From the NCBI RefSeq assembly GCF_001891085.1, contig NZ_JXUP01000006.1, positions 310,001 through 374,000 on the forward strand: 64,000 bases of DNA. Reading direction: 5' to 3'. This DNA is from Campylobacter concisus. GTDB taxonomy: Bacteria; Campylobacterota; Campylobacteria; Campylobacterales; Campylobacteraceae. The notes below the pieces were generated by a model. The model was not told the origin of the DNA. It searched no databases and saw only the letters and a list, made by a program, of their open reading frames with translations. Shown here piece after piece: positions 56,560 to 64,000 of this stretch (position 1 is the stretch's first letter; every line of letters begins with the position of its first letter). The translations under genes were made by a program, and so were the position numbers.

Positions 56560-57306
56560 TTACTCGCAAATTTCAAACATAAGCTCGGTCTTTAGACCAA
56601 TCTTTTTCATATCAATAAGCCTTAAATTTTTAAAATTTAAGCTCATTAGTTCATCTTTATTTTTTACAAGCTTATTTGCTATCTGGCGCAAGACTTCGCC
56701 TCTATATGCTTTTGCGTGATGACTCACTATTTTTTTATTTTTTACAAAACAAAAAGTTATGTATTCTTTTTTTATAGTGTAAAATTTTTCATAAAACTTA
56801 GCTCTAAGGTCTAAAATTTCATCATTTTGCAAAAAATCATCAACCGCTTTACTAAAATTTTTTTCATAAAATTTTGAAATTTCAAAGCCACCTAGCTTTT
56901 CACCTTGCTTTAGTTTGTATTCTGGTATCTCATCTTTTGCTAAGATAGGCCCAAATAAATTTGAAAAGATTAAAACATTATTATCTATATATTTTTGCGC
57001 CTCATTGTCTAAACCACGATAGTTTAGATGTTTATAAGCTACGCCATCATATCTTAAGATAGCTTTTATGCTGCCTTTTTGAGATAGACTTTCTCGCAGC
57101 TGTTTACTCTCTTCAAGCTCTTTTAGCCCAAAAAGCTTTTTTATCTCGTCTAAATTTGCCTTTTTTAAAAACTCATCGTATTTATTCAAAATTTCAACTC
57201 TTTTGTCAAAAAGTTCTGGAAATATCAAATCCTTACCATTAAATTTATTATTCGTATTTAGAGAAATTTTAATTTCGCTTGGAGAAAAGAGAATTTTTAA
57301 TGCCAT
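56560..57306 (-). CDS. yaaA: YaaA/DUF328 family protein
   Basis: A 248-residue cytoplasmic protein of the YaaA family. The start KILFSPSEIK (usual KILLSPAK), RYDGVAYKHLNYRGLD in the middle, FSNLFGPILAKDEIPEYKLKQG and SHHAKAYRGEVLR near the end match the family. In E. coli YaaA lowers free iron during peroxide stress. Composition is AT-rich. It lies between hup and the divergent flgL. Confidence 0.85.
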   Translation of the reverse strand: MALKILFSPSEIKISLNTNNKFNGKDLIFPELFDKRVEILNKYDEFLKKANLDEIKKLFGLKELEESKQLRESLSQKGSIKAILRYDGVAYKHLNYRGLDNEAQKYIDNNVLIFSNLFGPILAKDEIPEYKLKQGEKLGGFEISKFYEKNFSKAVDDFLQNDEILDLRAKFYEKFYTIKKEYITFCFVKNKKIVSHHAKAYRGEVLRQIANKLVKNKDELMSLNFKNLRLIDMKKIGLKTELMFEICE

Positions 57307-57402
57307 TGTTCTTACCTATTTTTATATGTAAATTTTTGTTGGATTATACAATAAACTTTTTGTGCTAAAAAAAATCAAATTTTTACCGATATAAAAACAA
57401 GC

Positions 57403-57416
57403 GGAATCATTTTTGC
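57403..57416 (+). promoter_or_regulatory. Sigma-54 (RpoN) promoter of flgL
   Basis: GGAATCATTTTTGCTT has the -24 GG and -12 GC exactly 10 bases apart, with TTGCTT at -12 as in Campylobacter RpoN promoters. The ATG of flgL is 31 bases beyond. Hook-filament junction genes are RpoN/FlgR-controlled in Campylobacter. Confidence 0.8.
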
Positions 57417-57446
57417 TTAGAGTGAATAAAAATTTAGGAAAAAATT

Positions 57447-59762
57447 ATGAGAATAACAAACCAACTACGTTTTAGTCAGACTTTGCATGACTACCAAAAA
57501 AATATGACTGGTGTAAATAAAAGCTATAAGCAGCTCTCAAATGGTTTGAAAATTCAAGATCCATACGATGGTGCTGCTATTTATAATGATGCAATGAGGC
57601 TTGATTATGAAGCAACTACTCTCACTCAAGTAGTTGATGCCACTGGTAAATCTGTAAATTTTTCAAAAAATACAGATAATGCATTGCAAGAGTTTGAAAA
57701 ACAGCTTGAAAATTTTAAGACAAAAGTAGTCCAAGCAGCTAGCAGCGTGCATAGTAAGACATCGCTAGAGGCTTTGGCAAATGATCTTCAAGGTATAAAA
57801 AATCACCTTGTAAATATTGCAAACACTTCGGTTAATGGGCAGTTTTTGTTTTCTGGAAGCGCTGTTGATACAAAGCCAATAGATGGTGCAGGAAAGTATC
57901 AAGGCAACCGTGATTATATGAAAACATCAGCTGGTGCTCAGGTTGAGCTTCCTTACAATATCCCAGGATATGATCTATTTTTAGGAAAAGATGGCGATTA
58001 CAGTAAAATTTTGACCACAAATGTTCGTTTAGCTGATCAAACTAGAACCGACATCTCTTATGCGCCAAAATTTCTAAACGATAACAGCAAGATAAAAAAT
58101 ATGATCGGGTTAAATTACGCTAGTGATTCAGTGGTTAGAAGTGATGGCTCTTACAATGGCACAATAAATCCGGATTATGATTTTTTAGATAATTCAAATG
58201 TAAATTTTCCAGACACATATTTTTTCATGCAAGGCAAAAAGCCAGACGGCACGACATTTACTAGCAAATTTAAGATGAGTGCAAATACAACAATGGCTGG
58301 ACTTATGGAAAAAATCGGTATGGAATTTGGCAATACAAAAACAACAAAGGTTGTTGATGTAAGCATAAATAACGATGGACAATTTAATATAAAAGATCTT
58401 ACTAAAGGCAACCAAACTATTGACTTTCATATGGTTGCAGCTACTTCTGTCGCGGCAAATCGTGATACTATCGCTCCAAGCACAGCGCTTGATACCGTAA
58501 ATTCGCTAGAGGCGCTTGAAACAATGGCAAATAACGTTCCAAAAACAGTTCATACCACTGAGTTTGTAAAGAGCAAATATACCGATAAAGATGGAAATGC
58601 GACAAATGCATTTGACTATGATAAGGTTAGATTTGAAAGAAAAGATAATGAGCTAATCGCAAATTTACCTCAAGTAGCTAGAAGAACGGGCGAATATGCA
58701 ACAGATCAGACAAAGCTAAGTGAAGTCTCTGGTACAAAAGAGAGTTACGATAGAAATTTATATCCAAAAGATGTTGACGCTAGAAAGAGAGAACTTTTTA
58801 ATATCGACAACCAAGAGATAAATTTACAAGTAAAGTCAATAACTGGCACAAAATATGACATAAAGGTAAAAATGGGCACAGCAGGGGGTATAGATACTCC
58901 AGTACAATTTGAAATAACATCTACACCACCAGGCGGTACACCTTCTGCAACTAGAACTTTAACAGTCTATAACTCAGATGAGTTTGGAAGTTACAGAACT
59001 TATGCTAGTGATTTTACTTATAGACAGCTCATGGATATCGTTGCTATGGCAGCAAGCGATAATATTCCAAACCCTCCACATGCAGAAGACGCAAATTTTG
59101 ATACAGATATAGAAAAGGTAAAAAGAGATCAAAACTACAATGCCTATAAAGAGGCTTTATCAAAAACAAAGGGCGCGGTAGAGACAACTTTAGATGATCG
59201 TGGCAGAATGGTTTTAACCGATAAGACAAAATCAGTAACAAACATAGAAGTAACTATGCATGATGCAAAAAATAGCGATAAATTTGATGGCGATAGCACT
59301 GGTAGAGATACAGCTGGTAATGCTGGCCACCCTCAAGGAAATGGTTCTGTCTTTAGCTTTAATGAAAATAATGCTTTAACTATTGATGAGCCAAGTACGA
59401 GCGTTTTTCAAGACCTTGATAATATGATCGAAGCTGTTAGAAAGGGATATTATAGAGCTGATGCAAATAGTAATGACCCACGAAATACCGGCATGCAAGG
59501 CGCATTACAAAGGATTGATCATCTAATAGATCATGCAAATAAAGAGCTTACAAAGATCGGCTCTCAATCAAGACTTTTAACCGCTACAAAAGAGCGAGCC
59601 GAAGTAATGAAAGTGAATGTGCTAACTGTTAAAAATGATGTAATTGACGCAGACTATGCGGAGTCATATCTCAAATTTACGCAGCTTTCACTATCTTATC
59701 AAGCAACCCTACAAGCAAGTGCAAAGATAAATCAACTAAGCTTACTAAATTATTTAAATTAA
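57447..59762 (+). CDS. flgL: Flagellar hook-filament junction protein FlgL
   Basis: Joins hook and filament (HAP3). 771 residues, much longer than the ~300 of enteric FlgL but in line with long Campylobacter forms. The conserved flagellin-like N-terminus is MRITNQLRFSQTLHDYQKN...YKQLSNGLKIQDPYDGAA. The C-terminus carries LTATKERAEVMKVNVLTVKNDVIDADYAESYLKFTQLSLSYQATLQASAKI. These pair as coiled coils, and the middle is a surface domain of low conservation. It is expressed from a sigma-54 promoter and followed by ftsK, as in C. jejuni. Confidence 0.95.
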   Translation: MRITNQLRFSQTLHDYQKNMTGVNKSYKQLSNGLKIQDPYDGAAIYNDAMRLDYEATTLTQVVDATGKSVNFSKNTDNALQEFEKQLENFKTKVVQAASSVHSKTSLEALANDLQGIKNHLVNIANTSVNGQFLFSGSAVDTKPIDGAGKYQGNRDYMKTSAGAQVELPYNIPGYDLFLGKDGDYSKILTTNVRLADQTRTDISYAPKFLNDNSKIKNMIGLNYASDSVVRSDGSYNGTINPDYDFLDNSNVNFPDTYFFMQGKKPDGTTFTSKFKMSANTTMAGLMEKIGMEFGNTKTTKVVDVSINNDGQFNIKDLTKGNQTIDFHMVAATSVAANRDTIAPSTALDTVNSLEALETMANNVPKTVHTTEFVKSKYTDKDGNATNAFDYDKVRFERKDNELIANLPQVARRTGEYATDQTKLSEVSGTKESYDRNLYPKDVDARKRELFNIDNQEINLQVKSITGTKYDIKVKMGTAGGIDTPVQFEITSTPPGGTPSATRTLTVYNSDEFGSYRTYASDFTYRQLMDIVAMAASDNIPNPPHAEDANFDTDIEKVKRDQNYNAYKEALSKTKGAVETTLDDRGRMVLTDKTKSVTNIEVTMHDAKNSDKFDGDSTGRDTAGNAGHPQGNGSVFSFNENNALTIDEPSTSVFQDLDNMIEAVRKGYYRADANSNDPRNTGMQGALQRIDHLIDHANKELTKIGSQSRLLTATKERAEVMKVNVLTVKNDVIDADYAESYLKFTQLSLSYQATLQASAKINQLSLLNYLN

Positions 59763-59767
59763 AATTT

Positions 59768-59800
59768 AAATCAGCAGGCCACCTAGCTTGCTGATTTTTT
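59768..59800 (+). terminator. Rho-independent terminator after flgL
   Basis: A 9-bp stem (AAATCAGCA/TGCTGATTT) with a 12-base loop runs into TTTTTT. Confidence 0.8.
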
Positions 59801-59820
59801 AAAATTAAACTCAAGCGTGC

Positions 59821-59826
59821 TATAAT
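59821..59826 (+). promoter_or_regulatory. -10 box (TATAAT) for ftsK
   Basis: GTGCTATAATAAGCC lies between the flgL terminator and an AAAGGA ribosome site at 59840-59845. The start of ftsK is thus expected near 59852. Confidence 0.55.
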
Positions 59827-59851
59827 AAGCCTTTTTTATAAAGGATCTAAA

Positions 59852-61987
59852 ATTTTACGACATATCTTATTTACAATTTTTGTTTGCATTTTTATATATT
59901 TTGGTATCGCTACAGCTGCTCCAACTGCTGATTTTGTTGGCTCGCTTGGACAAAGCCTTGGTATTTTAAATATCAAATATTTTGGACTTATCGCGTATGT
60001 TTATCCATTTTTATTGATCATTTTAGGCTATTTTGTCTATAAAAATTTTAAGAAATTTGATTTTGATTTTGCTCAGTTTTTGGTAGGAATTTTTCTCTTT
60101 TTTATAGCTTTTTTGATGTTTCAAGCGCTAAGTACTTCTGGGGCAAATAGCGGCGTGATAGGCGGCTTTATAGTCTCAGCGCTAAAAGAAGTCATCGGCG
60201 CTATCGGCACTGCGGTTGCTATACTTATGATGTTTATTATCTCACTTGGGCTTGCTTTTAGAGAAAATTTTATAATTGTTTTAAGAAAGGCTTTTGTCGA
60301 TAGAGAGCCAAAAAGCTACGAGGTGAGTAAAAATTTAAAGGATATAAAACCAAAACAAATCCCAAAGATAGAACGCAAGAGGTCAAAATCTGAAGGCACA
60401 AAAGAAGAAGAGCTTATCGAAGCTCAGGTGCTAAATGATGATGAACAGAATTTAGATGAAGAGCTAGAGCCTGAGCCAGAAATAGAGAGTAGGGCCTCAA
60501 CTATAAACGGAGTTGAAATTTTAAACGAAGTGGCTGAGAATAAGAAGCTGCTTGATCAAATAGAACGAGGAAATGTGGAAAAGCCAAAGAATTTTGTCTT
60601 GCCACCGCTTAAATTTTTAAACGATCCGCCAAAACGCTCGCATAGCGTAAATGAAACGGAAATCGATCAGCAAATTTCTAATTTGCTTGATAAACTCCGT
60701 AAGTTTAAAATAGACGGAGATGTGGTTAGAACTTATACCGGGCCTATCGTCACGACATTTGAGTTTCGTCCAGCTCCACATATCAAGGTAAGTAAAATTT
60801 TAACACTTCAAGATGACCTAGCGATGGCACTAAAGGCTCAAACGATCCGTATCCAAGCGCCGATTCCCGGCAAAGATGTCGTAGGCATCGAGGTGCCAAA
60901 TCAAAATTTAGAAACTATATACCTAAAAGAAATTTTAGAGAGCGAAGTCTTTAAAAATGCAAGTAGCCCGCTAACTATGGCACTTGGTAAAGATATCGTG
61001 GGCACTCCTTTTGTGACTGACCTAAAAAAGCTCCCACATTTACTAATCGCAGGTACAACTGGATCAGGCAAGAGTGTGGGTATAAACGCGATGCTTTTAA
61101 GCTTGCTTTATAGAAATAGCCCGCAAACTTTGCGTCTAATGATGATCGATCCAAAAATGCTTGAATTTAGCATATATAACGATATCCCACATCTTCTAAC
61201 TCCAGTTATCACAGAGGCTAAAAAGGCGATCACTGCACTTGCCAATATGGTCGCTGAAATGGAGCGAAGATATAAGATAATGAGTCAAACTCGTACGAAA
61301 AATATAGAGAGCTACAATGAAAAGATGAAAGAGGAGGGCGGCGAGCAGTTCCCATACATCGTTGTGATCATAGATGAGCTAGCTGATCTCATGATGACTA
61401 GTGGTAAGGATGTGGAGCTTTATATCGGCCGTCTAGCACAGATGGCAAGGGCTAGTGGCATACACTTGATAGTGGCAACCCAGCGCCCAAGTGTCGATGT
61501 CGTGACTGGCCTTATAAAAGCAAATTTACCAAGTAGGATAAGCTATAGGGTAGGGCAGAGGATCGATAGTAAGGTCATCCTTGATCAAATGGGAGCTGAG
61601 AGCTTGCTCGGACGTGGAGATATGTTATTTACACCTCCAGGAAGCCCTGGTGTGATCAGACTTCACGCACCATTTGCTAGCGAAAAAGAGATAGAAACGG
61701 TTGTAAATTTCTTAAAAGAGCAACAAAATGTAGTTTATGATGAGAAATTTTTAATAGAAGAAGGCACAAGCGGAAGTGTGGCCGCTGGTACTCTAGGAGA
61801 AGATGAGCTTGACGAGCTTTACGAAGAGGCCAAAGAGATCATTTTAAGTGAGCAAAAAACGTCGATCAGTTATCTGCAAAGACGCCTAAAGATAGGTTAC
61901 AACAAAGCTGCAAATATAATAGAGCAAATGGAAAAAATGGGTGTTTTAAGTCCAGTGAATGCAAAAGGACAAAGAGAAATTTTATAG
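59852..61987 (+). CDS. ftsK: DNA translocase FtsK, apparently without an ATG/GTG/TTG start
   Basis: A hexameric DNA pump that clears chromosomes from the division site. Membrane helices fill the first ~130 residues. Then come an acidic linker, Walker A in IAGTTGSGKSVGINAML, Walker B in YIVVIIDELADLMM, and a C-terminal gamma winged-helix domain (SISYLQRRLKIGYNKAANIIEQME). The first TTG in frame is 60014. However, 54 upstream codons in the same frame encode a membrane helix (ILFTIFVCIFIYFGIATA) and follow a TATAAT box and AAAGGA site. That implies a start at ATT 59852 or TTA 59855 and a 711-residue protein. See findings. Confidence 0.85.
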   Translation: MLRHILFTIFVCIFIYFGIATAAPTADFVGSLGQSLGILNIKYFGLIAYVYPFLLIILGYFVYKNFKKFDFDFAQFLVGIFLFFIAFLMFQALSTSGANSGVIGGFIVSALKEVIGAIGTAVAILMMFIISLGLAFRENFIIVLRKAFVDREPKSYEVSKNLKDIKPKQIPKIERKRSKSEGTKEEELIEAQVLNDDEQNLDEELEPEPEIESRASTINGVEILNEVAENKKLLDQIERGNVEKPKNFVLPPLKFLNDPPKRSHSVNETEIDQQISNLLDKLRKFKIDGDVVRTYTGPIVTTFEFRPAPHIKVSKILTLQDDLAMALKAQTIRIQAPIPGKDVVGIEVPNQNLETIYLKEILESEVFKNASSPLTMALGKDIVGTPFVTDLKKLPHLLIAGTTGSGKSVGINAMLLSLLYRNSPQTLRLMMIDPKMLEFSIYNDIPHLLTPVITEAKKAITALANMVAEMERRYKIMSQTRTKNIESYNEKMKEEGGEQFPYIVVIIDELADLMMTSGKDVELYIGRLAQMARASGIHLIVATQRPSVDVVTGLIKANLPSRISYRVGQRIDSKVILDQMGAESLLGRGDMLFTPPGSPGVIRLHAPFASEKEIETVVNFLKEQQNVVYDEKFLIEEGTSGSVAAGTLGEDELDELYEEAKEIILSEQKTSISYLQRRLKIGYNKAANIIEQMEKMGVLSPVNAKGQREIL

Positions 61988-62047
61988 CTAAAGTCATAAA
62001 TTGCTTTAATTTTAGAATTTTAATTTTTATTAAAATTCTAAAAAGTC

Positions 62048-62076
62048 TTGACAAAGCACATTAAAATCTATATAAT
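62048..62076 (+). promoter_or_regulatory. Consensus sigma-70 promoter for the tRNA pair
   Basis: TTGACA (62048-62053), a 17-base spacer and TATAAT (62071-62076) form a perfect consensus, 18 bases before the tRNA-Gln. Confidence 0.85.
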
Positions 62077-62094
62077 TACAACTCTTAAAAACAT

Positions 62095-62169
62095 TGGGGT
62101 ATCGCCAAGCGGTAAGGCAACTGGTTTTGGTCCAGTCATTCAGAGGTTCGAATCCTCTTACCCCATCCA
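62095..62169 (+). tRNA. tRNA-Gln (UUG)
   Basis: 75 bases including encoded CCA. The acceptor stem is TGGGGTA/TACCCCA. The anticodon arm CTGG-TTTTGGT-CCAG gives UUG. The T arm reads AGAGG-TTCGAAT-CCTCT. Confidence 0.96.
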
Positions 62170-62195
62170 CTTTTTAAATTCAAAATAATACTTAT

Positions 62196-62270
<75 letters not shown>

Positions 62271-62316
62271 AATGCCCATTTTATCGATATTTGAAACACT
62301 TTTTAAAATGCTTAAA

Positions 62317-63189
62317 TTAATCTGAAATTGATTTTAGTAAATTTTCGATAGTTTCTTTTGATTTTTTAACGTTTGCAGTAATATATTTTTGTGTTGTAGT
62401 GATGTTTGTATGACCCAATGTAAATGATACTTGCTCGATGGGAATTTTTAAATAATTAATTGAATATGTGCCGATTAAATGCCTTATATCGTGAAGCCTA
62501 ATTTTAGGTAAGTTATTCTTTTTAAGAAGTGAAGCCCAGCTTTTACGCAAATCTTTAAATTTATCGTTAGTCATAGGATTAATAAAGACGTAATCGTTTA
62601 GCTTATTTTCTTTCTTAGCTATCAAAAATCTTTTATAAAGACGATTAAAAAGCTCATCACTCATTTTATAAATCATATTTCTTTTAGCCTTATTGATTTT
62701 AAAGGGGATAATATAAGTCCTGGTCTTAAAATTTATATCGCTAAATTTTAAGCTTAATACTTCATTCTTTCGTCTGCCGTGAAGTAGAAAAAAGAATATA
62801 TCAGAGCTTGCATCGGTATTTTCACTAATAGCCTTAATAAAACGTTTTTGAATAGCGATCGAGTAATCAAAATACCTTTTATTATCAAACTTTGGTAGCT
62901 CAATAAAATCGCAAGGATTTTTATTTATTAACTCCAGCTTTATACCAAGTTTGAAAATAACCTTTAGCTTTGCAACGATATTCTTAATAGTCTTTATCTT
63001 GTAATCTTGCTTGATAAGATCATTGCAAAACTTTTGTATATCGATAAAATTTATATCTTCTATTTCTCTTAAGCCAAGTGAGTTTTTAAAATGCTTGTTA
63101 TAAGTAGCTATATCGCTTCTTAGAGTGGTTGGGCTTAAAATAAGCTCATAAAAGCTAATGTAGTTATTAAAAAGCTCATTTAGTATCAT
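62317..63189 (-). CDS. Tyrosine recombinase (integrase)
   Basis: A 290-residue phage-type integrase. The core-binding N-terminal domain is at about residues 1-100. The catalytic domain shows R in HGRRKNEVLSLKF (about 165), HDIRH (about 240), LGHTN (about 263) and the nucleophile Tyr in TTTQKYI (about 272). The longer open frame to 63324 adds a hydrophobic stretch overlapping another gene, so ATG 63189 is preferred. It overlaps the stop of the upstream gene (coupled start). It is transcribed toward the initiator tRNA. Confidence 0.87.
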   Translation of the reverse strand: MILNELFNNYISFYELILSPTTLRSDIATYNKHFKNSLGLREIEDINFIDIQKFCNDLIKQDYKIKTIKNIVAKLKVIFKLGIKLELINKNPCDFIELPKFDNKRYFDYSIAIQKRFIKAISENTDASSDIFFFLLHGRRKNEVLSLKFSDINFKTRTYIIPFKINKAKRNMIYKMSDELFNRLYKRFLIAKKENKLNDYVFINPMTNDKFKDLRKSWASLLKKNNLPKIRLHDIRHLIGTYSINYLKIPIEQVSFTLGHTNITTTQKYITANVKKSKETIENLLKSISD

Positions 63190-63421
63190 GAAAATACTCA
63201 AAACTATCATAATCAAATTTTTTGGCAAAGGCATCAAGAAGATCATCAAAACTAGAAAAATCACATAACCCATATTTAGAAAAAGAATAATAAGTTTCAA
63301 AAAAAGTAGTATCAAATTCTTCATAATTATATAAATGAAATTCTTCTACAACAATGCCTAAATCTAATTGCGGAAAATAACAAAAAGGATAGCGAGAACA
63401 ATCAACTAATAATTTTTTCAT
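63176..63421 (-). CDS. Uncharacterised small protein of the integrated element
   Basis: 81 residues from ATG 63421, chosen because AAGGAG lies 6 bases before it (an ATG seven codons earlier also exists). The protein is acidic and very rich in Phe/Tyr/Asp (FDTTFFETYYSFSKYGLCDFSSFDDLL). No domain is recognised. It overlaps the integrase start by 14 bases, so it may act with it, for example as a directionality or regulatory protein; this is only context. Confidence 0.6.
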   Translation of the reverse strand: MKKLLVDCSRYPFCYFPQLDLGIVVEEFHLYNYEEFDTTFFETYYSFSKYGLCDFSSFDDLLDAFAKKFDYDSFEYFHDTK

Positions 63422-63431
63422 AATATACTCC

Positions 63432-64000
63432 TTAAAATTCATTACAAATCAAAAATCTATCTACAAAGCTATCAATATCAGGGGCATTAAGATCATGCCT
63501 TTCATGATAGTGTGTAAAGTTATCTAAATTTCTATCAAGCATTAAATTTTCAACATAGGCTAAATGCTGGGCATTTACATCGCCACCCAAACTTTGATAA
63601 TAATTAACTAGCTCATAATCTTTCATTCTGCTTACTGGTTTAGGCTTTTCATCGCTTTTAAAAAGCTCATCGCAAAGCTTTAAAATTTGTCTTTGTTTTA
63701 AATTAGTGCCAAAGCTCTTTATCTCATCGCTTGCATCTTCATATCGTTTAATAGTGTTGCTATCTTTAATTATTCTAGTCTTTTGCCAAAGTTCGCCAAA
63801 TTCATCAAATATTTTTAAAGGCTTCCTGGTACTAGGATCAACGACAACAGTAACCAAGCCTTTATTATAATTTTTAGTAAGAGATATTAGGTCAATACTG
63901 CCGTTTAGTTTTCTATAAATTTCAAGACTTACAAATGTTTTTGACATTGTAAAACGTCTGATTTTATGCTTTAAATACCAGTAGCTTATATCGGTCAAGT
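63432..64000 (-). CDS. Uncharacterised protein of the integrated element, 5' end outside the window
   Basis: At least 188 residues; the frame stays open to the window edge, so the true start may lie beyond 64000 (an internal ATG at 63947 is the alternative). It is charged and helical, with no signal peptide. The part from NLKQRQILKLCDELF to THYHERHDLNAPDID faintly resembles the end of filamentous-phage pII/X replication proteins, but this is too weak to name. It is followed 10 bases later by the 81-residue gene. Confidence 0.6.
   Translation of the reverse strand, partial: LTDISYWYLKHKIRRFTMSKTFVSLEIYRKLNGSIDLISLTKNYNKGLVTVVVDPSTRKPLKIFDEFGELWQKTRIIKDSNTIKRYEDASDEIKSFGTNLKQRQILKLCDELFKSDEKPKPVSRMKDYELVNYYQSLGGDVNAQHLAYVENLMLDRNLDNFTHYHERHDLNAPDIDSFVDRFLICNEF

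Noticed and set aside
60014-60016. TTG as the ftsK start
   Set aside because: It would discard an upstream in-frame membrane helix that follows a promoter and ribosome site, and no ribosome site precedes 60014.
63190-63324. N-terminal extension of the integrase
   Set aside because: It overlaps another gene that has a good ribosome site, and the added residues are a hydrophobic run untypical of integrases.

Overview
The window is chromosomal DNA of an epsilonproteobacterium, almost certainly a Campylobacter and most like the C. concisus group. The evidence is the low-GC, densely packed genome, frequent TTG starts, -10 boxes of TATAAT type often without a clear -35, and gene orders recalled from Campylobacter jejuni: ppiD-ftsA-ftsZ, helicase/lolA/secA/lolCE, kefB-hspR-cbpA next to htrA-cprR-cprS, DUF2018/exported protein/ispB/hemA/proS/fxsA/hemC/ubiD, and flgL-ftsK. 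The species call is inference; no rRNA gene is present.

Layout. 0-3 kb: a periplasmic methionine sulfoxide reductase fusion, then a DUF2249 / NnrS-like / DUF59 trio. 3-9.3 kb: cell division and envelope genes (ftsZ, ftsA, a PpiD-like chaperone and a metal-site-less aldolase-fold protein on the minus strand; rsmH and an FtsL-like protein on the plus strand). 10-16 kb: D-amino acid aminotransferase, DUF523, a double peptidoglycan hydrolase lipoprotein, a PIF1/RecD-like helicase and a periplasmic protein. 15.7-20 kb: lipoprotein transport (lolA, lolC/E-like) around secA. 20-27 kb: stress block with a frameshifted Kef antiporter, hspR, cbpA, htrA and the CprRS-type two-component system. 27-31 kb: a CPA1 antiporter, a gene-free 0.5 kb with a long RNA-like stem, metY and small genes. 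31-40 kb: isoprenoid and tetrapyrrole genes with a frameshifted ispB and a probable orphan immunity gene between hemC and ubiD. 40-50 kb: ppk, NUDIX, mgtE, an M23 endopeptidase, a PgbA-like protein, YihY, a phosphoesterase and an aldehyde dehydrogenase. 51-54 kb: an operon of a Met/Lys/Asp repeat protein with a two-component system, then an AEC carrier. 54-62 kb: an EF-hand-like protein behind a sigma-28-type promoter, tRNA-Leu, hup, yaaA, flgL behind a sigma-54 promoter, and ftsK. 62-64 kb: tRNA-Gln, initiator tRNA-Met, and the start of an integrated element (tyrosine recombinase plus two unknown genes) running off the window.

Most of the window is syntenic core genome. Points of interest are three single-base anomalies in conserved genes (kefB, ispB and the missing ftsK start codon), the integrase against the initiator tRNA, the sigma-28-driven EF-hand protein, the 19-bp stem at 28889-28971 whose pairing works only as plus-strand RNA, the orphan Imm10-like gene, and the Met-rich repeat protein in a two-component operon. 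No CRISPR array or complete IS element was seen. Homology statements come from recognising sequences by eye, not from searches.
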